The position numbers and the translations under genes are program-made. Below are positions 43,101 through 57,004 of a stretch of 64,000 bases of DNA, one piece after another (the stretch's first letter is position 1; each line of letters opens with the position of its first letter). The stretch lies in the NCBI GenBank assembly GCA_013399115.1, contig VXAA01003990.1:1-64000 (forward strand). Reading direction: 5' to 3'. Under the pieces are notes generated by a model that searched no databases, had not been told where the DNA came from, and was given only the letters and a program-made list of their open reading frames with translations. This stretch comes from Anseranas semipalmata. Lineage: Eukaryota; Chordata; Aves; Anseriformes; Anseranatidae.

Positions 43101-44588
43101 AGCCTGCTCTTGGGCAGCAGGGCCCGTGCCTGCGGAGGCCGCGCAGCCCGCGGGGTTCTCAGCCGCCCGCCTCGGCAGAGCCGATGCCGGCGCGGTGGAA
43201 GGGAGGAGCTGGTCGGAGGCCGGTGGGACATGGGCCTCGCTGATGTGAGGCCGCTGTGCTGCTTTCCTCCTGCCTCATGGAATAAAAAACGGTATTGCTG
43301 GAACTCTGCTTTCATGGCAGTAGCTCTCCCATCCTGGTTTGCCAATAATTGTCCAAACAAGGCATTTCTGGTGTTGATATTGCCAAAAAAAAAAAAAAAA
43401 AAGTCAAATCTAGACAGCAAGGTGAGGGATTTTTTGAGTCAAAAAAAAAAGGAATGAGTAAAGATTAGTACGTGAGCAGCTGGGTGTTAGTGCTCTGATA
43501 TTTTAGTGTGCAGATATTTAAGGCAACCCTGAGCAGGGTTGTACCAGGATACTGACAGTGCCCGTGAGCATGTGGTGTGCGACTGCTGCCTTCGCTGGTG
43601 GCGTCCCTGAAATTCTCTCCCTTGAAGTTCTCCCCAGGAAGTGCAAGGTGTGTGTGTGTAACCAAGGTCTTCTGAGAACACACAGTGAGCAACTGAACTG
43701 GTTCCCGTTGTAAAAACTCCAAGTGTCTGCTCAAGGCCTCCAGATGTGTTATTTATGACGTTTAAAACAGCACTGCCTTTGCTCTTCTGAAAACTCTGGA
43801 CTCTAGCTTCCAAGTGAAAATGCTTCATTTCTATTCTAACGTCCTCAGGGGTCTGTTGTCACTAATCCTGGCAGCAGGCTGCAGCATCAGGGCTGTCATC
43901 AGAAAGCAGCCTGCTTTAGAAAGCAACTAGCACACAGCTTCTCCAGGCGGCCGCGATACCGGTTGGCAGCAGCTCGCCAGCAGGACGCCGGCAGCGTGGC
44001 GCCGGGGCAGCCCTGGGCTCGAGCGTTCAGGCAGCGCTGCCCTCGCCTCGGCTGCAGCCGAGCAGCTGCCAGCCCGGCCCTCTGCGGCCAGCGCTGCTGC
44101 CAGGCACGGTGAGGGGAGGAGAGGTCTGCTCCCAGAGCTGCACCCCAGCACCTGCCTGGTTTGCTGCTGGGACAAGCGCTTTTGGAGCATGGAAAACCAT
44201 TTTCCTGGACGTTAGTCTCTTATCTGCACCTGTACTTCTTCTGTTTCGTGCTGCATTATTTCCTGTTTCTCTGTATTTACAGAAAAACCCAGAAGAGGAC
44301 AGCTCAGGGAAAACACTAAGTTGGGAACCAGGTCACTTGCTTTTAACCATCTACACCGTTCGCAGCATTGAGCAGCTTTTGCCTTTCTTTAACGTACTCA
44401 GCCAAGTTTTTAACAGCAAAGTCACAAGTAGATGCGTTGGACACTCAGGGAGCCCTGTCCTTTACCCCAACTGTTTTCCGAATAAGGACATAAAAATGGA
44501 GAACCTCAAGCAATTCTCCAGCAAAGCAAGGCAAAAGATAGAAGAAATGGTTGAGAAGGATTTTCTTGAAGGTGTCATGAAAACATGA
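998..44588 (+). CDS. DOP1A: DOP1A (DOPEY1), Dopey family member, 3' four-fifths of the gene (spliced, 28 exons in window)
   Basis: Large peripheral membrane scaffold of the Dopey family. From family knowledge, Dop1 proteins work with MON2 (and Neo1-type flippases in yeast) in Golgi/endosome traffic, and vertebrate DOP1A has been linked to kinesin-1 cargo attachment. In the sequence, 28 exons with GT-AG boundaries keep phase throughout and give about 2,095 codons ending at TGA 44586-44588. The translation follows the known vertebrate protein from the segment [13 protein letters not shown] to the C-terminus [11 protein letters not shown]. The human protein is about 2,465 residues, so roughly 370 N-terminal codons lie left of the window. 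No frameshift or internal stop was seen. Exon w10 is unusually large (2,008 nt) and holds a Ser-rich, probably disordered stretch, then a Lys-rich stretch, then helical repeats. DOP1A and PGM3 are convergent. Exons are listed one by one below as w1-w28. Confidence 0.97.
1825..1944 (+). CDS. DOP1A: DOP1A exon w2
   Basis: Acceptor TTTCTTTCAG and donor AG|GTAAGT. Encodes [19 protein letters not shown] through [13 protein letters not shown]. It ends with two bases of an Arg codon completed by w3. Confidence 0.96.
2071..3201 (+). mobile_element. CR1 LINE fragment, sense, 5'-truncated, decayed
   Basis: The left part translates to typical CR1 reverse-transcriptase sequence ([12 protein letters not shown], then [13 protein letters not shown]), followed by the C-terminal RT and 3' UTR ([13 protein letters not shown], then a degenerate LFTQVTSDK segment). 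Frameshifts and stops break the frame, so it is a dead copy. It ends at TTGGACTTAATGATCTTGA without the usual 8-bp 3' terminal repeats. There is a single ambiguous base (N) at 2566. Confidence 0.93.
3900..4385 (+). mobile_element. Old, degenerate CR1 fragment, sense
   Basis: Contains diverged matches to the CR1 3' region: a 'gaatattgtgcccagctttg' segment near 3925, 'cagtggaacaggttaccca' near 4240 and 'ggttggactagataaactc' near 4353. Much more diverged than the copy at 2071-3201. Confidence 0.8.
5981..6095 (+). CDS. DOP1A: DOP1A exon w3
   Basis: The acceptor ends TTTTGCAG. The first G completes Arg with w2. Encodes [14 protein letters not shown] and [19 protein letters not shown], ending on a full codon before GTAAGA. 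The next intron (6096-6970) is AT-rich with nothing recognisable. Confidence 0.96.
6971..7204 (+). CDS. DOP1A: DOP1A exon w4
   Basis: 78 whole codons between a T-rich acceptor and AAG|GTAACT. Encodes [20 protein letters not shown] through [14 protein letters not shown] and SIKEWENKK, matching the vertebrate protein. Confidence 0.96.
7812..8515 (-). mobile_element. CR1 LINE fragment, antisense
   Basis: The + strand begins with a reverse-complement CR1 3' end ('atcacagaatgatttaggtt') and runs into reverse-complement 3' UTR and ORF2 C-terminal sequence. The minus-strand translation contains [18 protein letters not shown] and [10 protein letters not shown], which are CR1 RT C-terminal signatures. 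Internally decayed. Confidence 0.9.
8690..8722. repeat. 10-bp inverted repeat plus a third direct copy
   Basis: TGTCACCCAA (8690-8699) and TTGGGTGACA (8703-8712) are exact reverse complements separated by 3 bases. TTGGGTGAC recurs at 8714-8722. Hairpin potential is clear; function is unknown. Confidence 0.85.
9921..10545 (+). CDS. DOP1A: DOP1A exon w5
   Basis: 625 nt starting GTGCCATCA after TCTCAATTAG and ending G|GTAAGC. Encodes an acidic/Ser-rich linker ([20 protein letters not shown]), an [12 protein letters not shown] segment, and [20 protein letters not shown], which is near-identical to known DOP1A. One base of an Asp codon is left for w6. Confidence 0.97.
12355..12392. promoter_or_regulatory. 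Inverted repeat carrying two AP-1 motifs (candidate enhancer core)
   Basis: TGATGACTCA (12355-12364) and TGAGTCATCA (12383-12392) are exact reverse complements with an 18-base spacer, and each contains the AP-1 heptamer TGA(C/G)TCA. Downstream lie ATGCAAAG (octamer-like), CAAATTAATC and TTGATTAG homeodomain-type words within about 55 bases. Regulatory function is inference from motifs only. Confidence 0.4.
12705..13024 (+). mobile_element. CR1 LINE 3' end, sense, relatively young
   Basis: Translation [19 protein letters not shown] is a CR1 ORF2 C-terminal signature, followed by the 3' UTR (ggttggaaccagatggtctt) and terminal ATTCTACG/ATTCTATG repeats at 13000-13022. Only the last ~320 bp is present. 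Confidence 0.95.
13390..13441. repeat. Compound microsatellite (TATC)n-(TA)n-(TG)n
   Basis: Short runs of TATC, then about 10 TA steps, then TG repeats. Intronic. Confidence 0.9.
13872..14146 (+). CDS. DOP1A: DOP1A exon w6
   Basis: AC completes Asp with w5. Encodes [19 protein letters not shown], a [17 protein letters not shown] segment, and [10 protein letters not shown]. Ends AAG|GTACAA. The next intron (14147-14824) shows nothing recognisable. Confidence 0.96.
14825..14977 (+). CDS. DOP1A: DOP1A exon w7
   Basis: 51 whole codons. The acceptor is a weak GCAAAG with a pyrimidine tract upstream. Encodes [20 protein letters not shown] and [12 protein letters not shown] before GTAAGT. Family match is near perfect. 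Confidence 0.94.
14978..17961. other. DOP1A: DOP1A intron, unique sequence with (TTTG)n
   Basis: About 3.0 kb. A T/TTTG-rich tract lies at 16407-16440 and poly-T tracts near 17250 and 17320. I recognise no repeat family, exon or RNA gene; the short open frames here lack coding character. Confidence 0.7.
17962..18062 (+). CDS. DOP1A: DOP1A exon w8
   Basis: Starts AAA GTA AGA after TCCACAG and encodes [20 protein letters not shown], then SSSFGRTFD. Ends with AG of an Arg codon before GTTGGT. The following ~1.1-kb intron (18063-19143) shows nothing recognisable. Confidence 0.95.
19144..19403 (+). CDS. DOP1A: DOP1A exon w9
   Basis: A completes Arg with w8. Encodes [34 protein letters not shown] and [10 protein letters not shown]. 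The donor is placed at 19404 (G|GTGTGT), which leaves one base and joins in phase to w10. The alternative GGT|GTGTAA breaks the phase of every AG upstream of w10. Confidence 0.88.
19404..20112. other. DOP1A: DOP1A intron, nothing recognised
   Basis: 709 bases of AT-rich intron with a T-rich polypyrimidine tract immediately before exon w10. No repeat or RNA gene seen. Confidence 0.75.
20113..22120 (+). CDS. DOP1A: DOP1A exon w10 (large central exon, 2,008 nt)
   Basis: Acceptor TTTTTTTTAAG at 20111-20112. CA completes Ala with w9. The first ~275 codons are Ser/Glu/Asp-rich and likely disordered, with the conserved block [21 protein letters not shown] Lys-rich stretch ([16 protein letters not shown]) follows at about 20890-20950. 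Then comes the highly conserved helical region from [19 protein letters not shown] through [19 protein letters not shown] to [19 protein letters not shown]. It ends with AG of an Arg codon before GTATGT. The reading frame continues 43 bases into the intron to a stop, which is read-through and not coding. Confidence 0.97.
22229..22340 (+). CDS. DOP1A: DOP1A exon w11
   Basis: G completes Arg with w10. Encodes [19 protein letters not shown] and ends TQYHQ before GTAAAC. The next intron (22341-23368) contains a 19-bp tandem duplication at 22582-22619 and otherwise nothing recognised. Confidence 0.96.
22582..22619 (+). repeat. 19-bp tandem duplication
   Basis: TTGTTTGTTTGTTATTGAT at 22582-22600 is repeated at 22601-22619 with one mismatch, inside a T-rich intron. 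Confidence 0.9.
23369..23551 (+). CDS. DOP1A: DOP1A exon w12
   Basis: 61 whole codons: [36 protein letters not shown], an Ala-rich segment, then TTINLGSTK before GTCAGA. The following 2.1-kb intron (23552-25647) holds nothing I recognise. Confidence 0.96.
25648..25773 (+). CDS. DOP1A: DOP1A exon w13
   Basis: 42 whole codons: [20 protein letters not shown] then [15 protein letters not shown], ending AAG|GTAAGT. Very conserved. The following 1.3-kb intron (25774-27092) shows no repeat or RNA gene. Confidence 0.97.
27093..27227 (+). CDS. DOP1A: DOP1A exon w14
   Basis: 45 whole codons: [41 protein letters not shown], then GTATGA. The following intron (27228-27737) is T-rich near its 3' end. Confidence 0.97.
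27738..27793 (+). CDS. DOP1A: DOP1A exon w15
   Basis: Encodes [18 protein letters not shown] and leaves AG of Arg before GTAAGA. Confidence 0.96.
28282..28386 (+). CDS. DOP1A: DOP1A exon w16
   Basis: G completes Arg. Encodes [19 protein letters not shown] and [11 protein letters not shown] of the final Gly is completed by w17. Donor GTAAGT. The next intron (28387-29097) is AT-rich with nothing recognised. Confidence 0.96.
29098..29164 (+). CDS. DOP1A: DOP1A exon w17
   Basis: T completes Gly. Encodes [20 protein letters not shown] then LQ before GTAAGA. Confidence 0.97.
29565..30344 (+). mobile_element. CR1 LINE 3' fragment, sense, relatively young
   Basis: Covers the C-terminal end of ORF2 ([51 protein letters not shown], broken by frameshifts) and the 3' UTR, ending 'ggttggactagatgatctc...ttctgtgattctg'. 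Less diverged than the copies at 3900 and 52725. Confidence 0.95.
30924..31409. mobile_element. Solo LTR of an endogenous retrovirus (neoavian ERV-type), with internal gap
   Basis: Starts TGTTGTGGTTTGACCCGGCA and ends AACCAGGACA, so the LTR has TG...CA ends. The edges GGTTA (30919-30923) and TGTTA (31410-31414) form a likely 5-bp target-site duplication with one mismatch. No gag, pol or env sequence is attached, so this is a solo LTR. C- and G-homopolymers flank an N run. Family assignment rests on resemblance to LTRs common in bird genomes and needs a repeat-library match. Confidence 0.8.
31022..31246. other. Assembly gap (225 N)
   Basis: Run of N inside the LTR, preceded by C8 and G7 homopolymers. 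Predicted open frames across it are artefacts. Confidence 1.
32014..32158 (+). CDS. DOP1A: DOP1A exon w18
   Basis: Encodes [40 protein letters not shown] and ESDVE, with one base left for Asp in w19. Donor GTAATT. Confidence 0.97.
32422..32501 (+). CDS. DOP1A: DOP1A exon w19
   Basis: AT completes Asp. Encodes [19 protein letters not shown] then ALTLLSE before GTAAAT. The following intron (32502-33037) holds nothing recognised. Confidence 0.96.
33038..33147 (+). CDS. DOP1A: DOP1A exon w20
   Basis: Encodes [38 protein letters not shown] of the Ser/Arg-box codon is completed by T of w21 to give Ser. Donor GTATCT. Confidence 0.97.
33313..33462 (+). CDS. DOP1A: DOP1A exon w21
   Basis: Encodes [37 protein letters not shown] and MDASCVN. 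CA of His is completed by w22. The donor GTAAGA directly follows CA. The next intron (33463-33884) has nothing recognised. Confidence 0.97.
33885..33946 (+). CDS. DOP1A: DOP1A exon w22
   Basis: T completes His. Encodes [21 protein letters not shown] of Thr is left for w23. Donor GTAAGT. The following intron (33947-34535) has a G9 tract at about 34006-34015 and nothing else noted. Confidence 0.97.
34536..34688 (+). CDS. DOP1A: DOP1A exon w23
   Basis: CA completes Thr. Encodes [39 protein letters not shown] and QKYLPDIQ, leaving G. Donor GTCAGT. The following intron (34689-35887, 1.2 kb) contains only A/T-rich unique sequence. Confidence 0.97.
35888..36024 (+). CDS. DOP1A: DOP1A exon w24
   Basis: AA completes Glu. 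Encodes [45 protein letters not shown] before GTGAGT. The next intron (36025-37391, 1.4 kb) has no repeat or RNA gene that I recognise. Confidence 0.97.
37392..37447 (+). CDS. DOP1A: DOP1A exon w25
   Basis: Short exon: [18 protein letters not shown] plus AG of Arg. Acceptor ATCTCCAG, donor GTAAAC. Confidence 0.96.
37448..38381. other. DOP1A: DOP1A intron with low-complexity tracts
   Basis: 934 bases. Contains A13 followed by a (CAAA)n tract at 37956-37998 and a TA-rich stretch at about 38160-38215. No gene seen. Confidence 0.85.
37956..37998. repeat. Poly(A) and (CAAA)n simple repeat
   Basis: A13 then CAAAAAA and five CAAA units. May be the tail of an old retroposed sequence, but nothing recognisable precedes it. 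Confidence 0.9.
38382..38546 (+). CDS. DOP1A: DOP1A exon w26
   Basis: G completes Arg. Encodes [19 protein letters not shown], then [20 protein letters not shown] and ENLPQFQ; AT of Met is completed by w27. Donor GTGAGT. Confidence 0.97.
38547..40045. other. DOP1A: DOP1A intron, nothing recognised
   Basis: 1.5 kb of unique sequence. The open frame at 38590-38877 lacks any family resemblance. No repeat family or RNA gene seen. Confidence 0.7.
40046..40175 (+). CDS. DOP1A: DOP1A exon w27
   Basis: G completes Met. Encodes [39 protein letters not shown], ending on a full codon before GTATAC. Because this junction is phase 0, an extra exon with a multiple of three bases could be inserted between w27 and w28 (see 42047-42106). 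Confidence 0.97.
42047..42106 (+). CDS. DOP1A: Candidate alternative (cassette) exon of DOP1A, 20 codons
   Basis: A pyrimidine-rich acceptor (CTCTTTCCTTCCACAG) is followed by exactly 60 bases and a consensus donor CAG|GTGAGG. Read in the phase of the w27/w28 junction it is open and starts [10 protein letters not shown], ending with a Met-Ala-Lys-His-Gln segment. Inserting it would add 20 residues between LRKKAK and KNPEED without changing frame. I do not recall it in mammalian DOP1A, so its use is inference from splice signals and phase. Confidence 0.45.
43097..43240. other. CpG-rich islet A in last DOP1A intron
   Basis: High GC with many CpG (for example GAGGCCGCGCAGCCCGCGGG) inside AT-rich intron DNA. 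An overlapping long open frame (43017-43457) is a by-product of GC content and ends in an A-tract; I do not call it a gene. Confidence 0.7.
43944..44110. other. CpG-rich islet B just upstream of the last DOP1A exon
   Basis: A second CpG-dense stretch (CAGGCGGCCGCGATACCGG, CGCCGGCAGCGTGGCGCCGG) within ~170 bp of exon w28. No TATA or known promoter architecture was identified. Confidence 0.7.
44283..44588 (+). CDS. DOP1A: DOP1A exon w28, last coding exon and stop
   Basis: Acceptor TATTTACAG. 101 codons plus [42 protein letters not shown], and the end [20 protein letters not shown]. Agrees with the family C-terminus. The upstream Met-initiated extension of this frame (from 44109) is intron. Confidence 0.97.
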   Translation, partial: KNPEEDSSGKTLSWEPGHLLLTIYTVRSIEQLLPFFNVLSQVFNSKVTSRCVGHSGSPVLYPNCFPNKDIKMENLKQFSSKARQKIEEMVEKDFLEGVMKT

Positions 44589-45736
44589 ACCAAACCGGTA
44601 CTCTTCAGCTTATATGTCATGTACCTATTTAAATGAAATACTGTATCTTTCCCAGGTGTATAGTATTCTTTTCTTACTTTGTATGTAATGAAATACTTAA
44701 TGTTGTATTTAAGTTAAATATTTGTAAATAAGAGTCCTGGATGTGGCCTGAATCAAGTGTAATTATTGGTGGCTCATATTGATTACGGTGCCTACTATTT
44801 ACAGTTCACATTTTGTTGTCTTGAGTTCTGTCTTTAAAAAAAAAAATCCTAAAAAAAATACAAGGTGCACATTTTTTTCAATTTGTTTCCAGTTTATTTG
44901 TCTTGGTTTTTTTGATCCATTGGAACTTGTGCTTATTTAACAATCTCAAAAATGCCATGCTGAGAGTTAATACAGTTAATATCTTTGTCAGAGGTAGATA
45001 GCCTGAACTGAAATATGTGGATGAGCGATACGTGTGTATTCGAAACGTTACGTCCCAAGGGCTCAGCCCCTTCACAGCGTGGGGAGCCGAAAGGGTTACA
45101 GAAGTCAAACTTAAAACTGATCATAGACACTAGTACTGCAAATGCCTTCTTAAGCCATATGTTAATTTCATAAAAAAATCTAATTAAGCTATTATTGCAA
45201 TAACATGTGCTGCCTTGCCTGCAGATGCCTCGGTGGTGTTGGGAGCACAGGAGCTGTTTCTGTGGCAGCTGGGCTGTGCCACAGCTCCCGTGAGCGCGGT
45301 CACAGCAGAGCTGGAGTCGGCTGCAGCTGTCACAAGCGCATCTGAGAAATGGGGAGGGGGCAAGGAATTCATCCCAGTCACACTCAAGTGTGAAAGCAGC
45401 AGTTACCCTGCTAGAGTCCTTGTAGCTGTAGCTCCCTTCTGGACATGAACAGGCCCCTGGCTGTCACACAGTGACACTCGGTGAGTACACCTGTCCCCTC
45501 TAACTCAGCTCAGCTCCAGAAGCTGGACACACTCAGAGAGGAGGGGAACACTCAGCAGCAAGAGCATCTCAGTAAGAGGTAAGCTGCCACCAGAGGTAAG
45601 AAATAAGAGGAAGAATAATCTGCTCAATTAATCCTTGCAATCAAGAAGGGGTCAGTAATATCCACGCTAGCAAACGGTAAGGAAATTAACATAAAAAATA
45701 AGTCGTTATGCACTTTAATTGCCGTTGTATAGTTTG
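44589..45736. other. Convergent 3' UTR region of DOP1A (+) and PGM3 (-)
   Basis: 1.15 kb between the two stop codons. No canonical AATAAA for DOP1A is visible on + before 45872; an AATACA variant lies at 44857-44862. On the minus strand AATAAA for PGM3 lies at 44898-44893. I see no other gene here; the open frames at 45184-45448 have no resemblance to a known protein. Confidence 0.75.
44893..44898 (-). terminator. PGM3: Candidate poly(A) signal of PGM3
   Basis: AATAAA on the minus strand (TTTATT on +), about 840 bases past the PGM3 stop and about 305 bases beyond the DOP1A stop on the other strand. T-rich (minus-strand A-rich) context lies nearby. Confidence 0.5.
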
Positions 45737-54150
<8,414 letters not shown>

Positions 54151-54702
54151 CTAGAGAAGGAAGTAGCACAGATGCCCATGAGAGAAGCCAAGTTATTAAA
54201 ATTAGTTTCACGGTTTGCACTTTATTTAATTTTGAAGGCTAGAAATGTATTAAACCGAGGTCAACACAGTACCATCGATACCCCATAAACCCCTTGGTGG
54301 GACTGAGGAGCACCGCTGTCAGAGCAACCCATGAAGGACCCTCTACGTTCCCAGTACAACACTGGATGAACAGAGCTCGACCGGATTTCACCAGATCACG
54401 AAGAGACGAACCAATTTAGGTTAGATCTGAGATTCTCAACTGTCTGCATCCGGGGCCGTTTCTCACTTCAGTACTGGTCACTCATTGCACTTGGCCACAA
54501 CTCCACGCCTTAACTCTGGCGACCGAAAGCAGCGGGCGGTGCCTCTCCGCGCCCCGGCGGTGCCTCTCCGCGCCCCCGCAGTCACGGGTCAGCCCCCAGC
54601 GACGCCGCCGCGCCCTGCAGCGCCCGCGCCGCCCACCTGCCACCGCCGCGCTCCTCTTCCGGGGTCGGGGCGGCCACGCCCCCTTACCGGCTCCGCCCAA
54701 TG
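54151..54702 (-). promoter_or_regulatory. PGM3: PGM3 first intron, probable non-coding exon 1 and CpG-rich promoter (partial)
   Basis: 54151-54480 is intron. From about 54490 the DNA turns CpG-rich. A good minus-strand donor GGCAG|GTGGGC at 54637/54636 may end the non-coding first exon. An ETS-type site CTTCCGG (54656-54662), GC boxes (CCACGCCC, CTCCGCCC) and a CCAAT word near 54697 lie next to the gap. No TATA box is seen, as usual for housekeeping promoters. Confidence 0.65.
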
Positions 54703-55458
54703 NNNNNNNNNNNNNNNNNNNNNNNNNNNNNNNNNNNNNNNNNNNNNNNNNNNNNNNNNNNNNNNNNNNNNNNNNNNNNNNNNNNNNNNNNNNNNNNNNN
54801 NNNNNNNNNNNNNNNNNNNNNNNNNNNNNNNNNNNNNNNNNNNNNNNNNNNNNNNNNNNNNNNNNNNNNNNNNNNNNNNNNNNNNNNNNNNNNNNNNNNN
54901 NNNNNNNNNNNNNNNNNNNNNNNNNNNNNNNNNNNNNNNNNNNNNNNNNNNNNNNNNNNNNNNNNNNNNNNNNNNNNNNNNNNNNNNNNNNNNNNNNNNN
55001 NNNNNNNNNNNNNNNNNNNNNNNNNNNNNNNNNNNNNNNNNNNNNNNNNNNNNNNNNNNNNNNNNNNNNNNNNNNNNNNNNNNNNNNNNNNNNNNNNNNN
55101 NNNNNNNNNNNNNNNNNNNNNNNNNNNNNNNNNNNNNNNNNNNNNNNNNNNNNNNNNNNNNNNNNNNNNNNNNNNNNNNNNNNNNNNNNNNNNNNNNNNN
55201 NNNNNNNNNNNNNNNNNNNNNNNNNNNNNNNNNNNNNNNNNNNNNNNNNNNNNNNNNNNNNNNNNNNNNNNNNNNNNNNNNNNNNNNNNNNNNNNNNNNN
55301 NNNNNNNNNNNNNNNNNNNNNNNNNNNNNNNNNNNNNNNNNNNNNNNNNNNNNNNNNNNNNNNNNNNNNNNNNNNNNNNNNNNNNNNNNNNNNNNNNNNN
55401 NNNNNNNNNNNNNNNNNNNNNNNNNNNNNNNNNNNNNNNNNNNNNNNNNNNNNNNNNN
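54703..55458. other. Assembly gap (756 N) in the PGM3/RWDD2A promoter region
   Basis: Run of N flanked on both sides by CpG-dense sequence. It probably hides the middle of the CpG island and the 5' exon(s) of RWDD2A. Open frames drawn across it are artefacts. Confidence 1.
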
Positions 55459-55540
55459 CGGGGAGCCCCGCGCGCATGCGCGCCCCCGCCCGCCTCACGG
55501 CGGCTGGCGCGGGCGGGGCCTCTGCAGGAGGGAGGGTAAT
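55459..55540 (+). promoter_or_regulatory. RWDD2A: CpG-island edge with NRF1-type site, RWDD2A side
   Basis: CpG-dense. GCGCATGCGC at 55472-55481 is the palindromic NRF1 core, typical of divergent housekeeping promoters. It is followed by GGGCGGGGCC, an Sp1-type GC box, at about 55512-55521. Transcription start not determinable. Confidence 0.6.
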
Positions 55541-56305
55541 TAAACGTTAGGGCCATTTAGTGGGTGGTGAGGGGGCCTCGTGATTTTTTGGAAGCTTACG
55601 TACAACATCGGGTGTCTCCGAAATGCACCCTTTCGCCCATCTTCAGAGAGAGGTTTTATGAGCTGTGCATGGAGGGTTTATGTAGGAAGAGGTCGGTTGG
55701 TTTGACTGTTTGTTTTCCCCGTGGCAGATTGTGAAGGAACTTGGACGGGTGATTAGTCATTTCGTGATTCACCTCTCTTGGCAGGGCTAATCACCGACTT
55801 GCATGCTTCAGTGAAAGTCCCCTACTGGTATACGAGAGCCTCGAGTGCTGAGGACGTGGTTCTGGGCAAGTGGCTCTGGGTGTCCCTGCTTGAGCAGGAG
55901 ATGGACTCCAGAGGTCCCTTCCAACCCCAGCCATGCTGTGCTGTGATTCTGTGCGACACGCGAAGCCTCTCCTGCTCTTTGACCACAGGCAGAACTTAGT
56001 TACAAGTGTAACTATGTACCTTATTTCAAGCCACAGCATTATTTCTGTAAACAGCAGAAGAGAGCAGCCTTGAGATAACATTAGTCAGGCTGGGAAAGTC
56101 CCAGCAAGGTGCAACAAAAGAAAAGGAGCAGAGGAAAGAATGGGTGATGGGGACAAAAGATAAATGGAAGAAGCAATTCCAGTCTTTAGGGTATCACAAT
56201 CTTAATCGCATCTCCTCACAATCTGCCTTTGACAGGGAAGAAGAATCTAATGTCTTTCAGTAGCTGCAGAATTCATTTTCTTTTTGCGTGTGTTCTGTTT
56301 TTAAG
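55541..56305. other. RWDD2A: RWDD2A intron with CR1 scrap
   Basis: Probable intron (or 5' region) upstream of the visible RWDD2A exon. A CR1 3' end lies at 55845-55955. I found no coding sequence resembling the RWDD2A N-terminus here. Confidence 0.65.
55845..55955 (+). mobile_element. CR1 3' end, short, sense
   Basis: 'gtccctgcttgagcaggag', 'ggactccagaggtcccttcc' and 'gctgtgattctgtg' are the last ~100 bases of a CR1 3' UTR. Confidence 0.85.
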
Positions 56306-57004
56306 GTAAAAGTGGAATTGCAGGTACTGTTGCCTCATATGTATCCCCATGTAGCTCCTCAGCTTTTTGCAAGATCAGAAGCCCTGCACAGACAGCAACA
56401 GTTGGAGCTCTACACTCATCTCACTTCTCACATCAGCTCTTTGGATTCAGGTGAACTGTGTATATGTGAGGCTATGCAGTGGGTGAAAGAAAACAGCCTG
56501 CCTTACTTAGAAAACAGCAAGATCTCTTCTGAAAGTGCCTCAAAAGAAGTAGTAGTTAAAGAAACATTTCATCGCATGTGGATCTACAGCCATCACATAT
56601 ACAGGCAGGAGTTGAGGAAGAAGATTTTTGACTCTGCAAAGAAGTTAAATCTGACTGGCTTCTGCCTAAGAGGGAAACCTGGTGTGATCTGTGTGGAGGG
56701 CAGAAGAGAAAACTGTGAAGAGTTCTGGAGTGTTATTAGATACCTCAACTGGAAGCGTATTTCATGCAAGCATGTGGAGAATATAGAAACAGAAGGAAGT
56801 GTTGATAATCTTCGCCTCTTTCATACTTTTGAAGACTTACAGTTTCAGGCACGTGGTGATTATGGCCTGAGAAATGACTATCACATGGATCTCGGCCAGT
56901 TCTTGGAATTCCTGAGACAGCATCAAAGTGGACATATTTTTCAGATTTTGTTTGGTGTTGAAGGCAAACTTTTGGACAAATACAAATTAAGTAAAGAGTT
57001 CTAA
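56306..57004 (+). CDS. RWDD2A: RWDD2A, RWD domain-containing protein 2A, last coding exon (5' part missing)
   Basis: Acceptor TTCTGTTTTTAAG, then 232 codons and TAA. The first part is the C-terminal half of an RWD domain ([20 protein letters not shown] with the family YPxxxP motif). A DUF1115-type region follows: [48 protein letters not shown] and [20 protein letters not shown]. The human protein is about 290 residues, so ~60-70 N-terminal residues are absent and should be in an upstream exon; none is visible after 55459, so it is probably in the N gap. The molecular function is unknown; RWD folds usually mediate protein contacts. The Met-initiated extension from 56288 is intron. Confidence 0.95.
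   Translation, partial: VKVELQVLLPHMYPHVAPQLFARSEALHRQQQLELYTHLTSHISSLDSGELCICEAMQWVKENSLPYLENSKISSESASKEVVVKETFHRMWIYSHHIYRQELRKKIFDSAKKLNLTGFCLRGKPGVICVEGRRENCEEFWSVIRYLNWKRISCKHVENIETEGSVDNLRLFHTFEDLQFQARGDYGLRNDYHMDLGQFLEFLRQHQSGHIFQILFGVEGKLLDKYKLSKEF

Larger units (their letters stand above)
40176..44282. other. DOP1A: Last DOP1A intron (4.1 kb) with candidate cassette exon and two GC-rich islets
   Basis: Contains a GC-raised stretch at about 40860-40960, a candidate in-frame exon at 42047-42106, and CpG-rich islets at 43097-43240 and 43944-44110. An AATAAA lies at 43281-43286 with A18 at 43385-43402. No known repeat family recognised in it. Confidence 0.75.

Noticed and set aside
43017..43457. 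146-codon open frame on + with an N-terminal hydrophobic run
   Set aside because: It spans a GC-rich islet that lowers stop frequency, ends in poly(A)-encoded Lys, and resembles no family; no promoter or splice support.
44109..44282. N-terminal extension of the last DOP1A exon frame
   Set aside because: Read-through into intron and CpG islet; the TTTACAG acceptor at 44282 and family alignment fix the exon start at 44283.
54482..55556. Long open frames of 279-352 codons on both strands
   Set aside because: They consist almost entirely of N and exist only because N cannot form stop codons.
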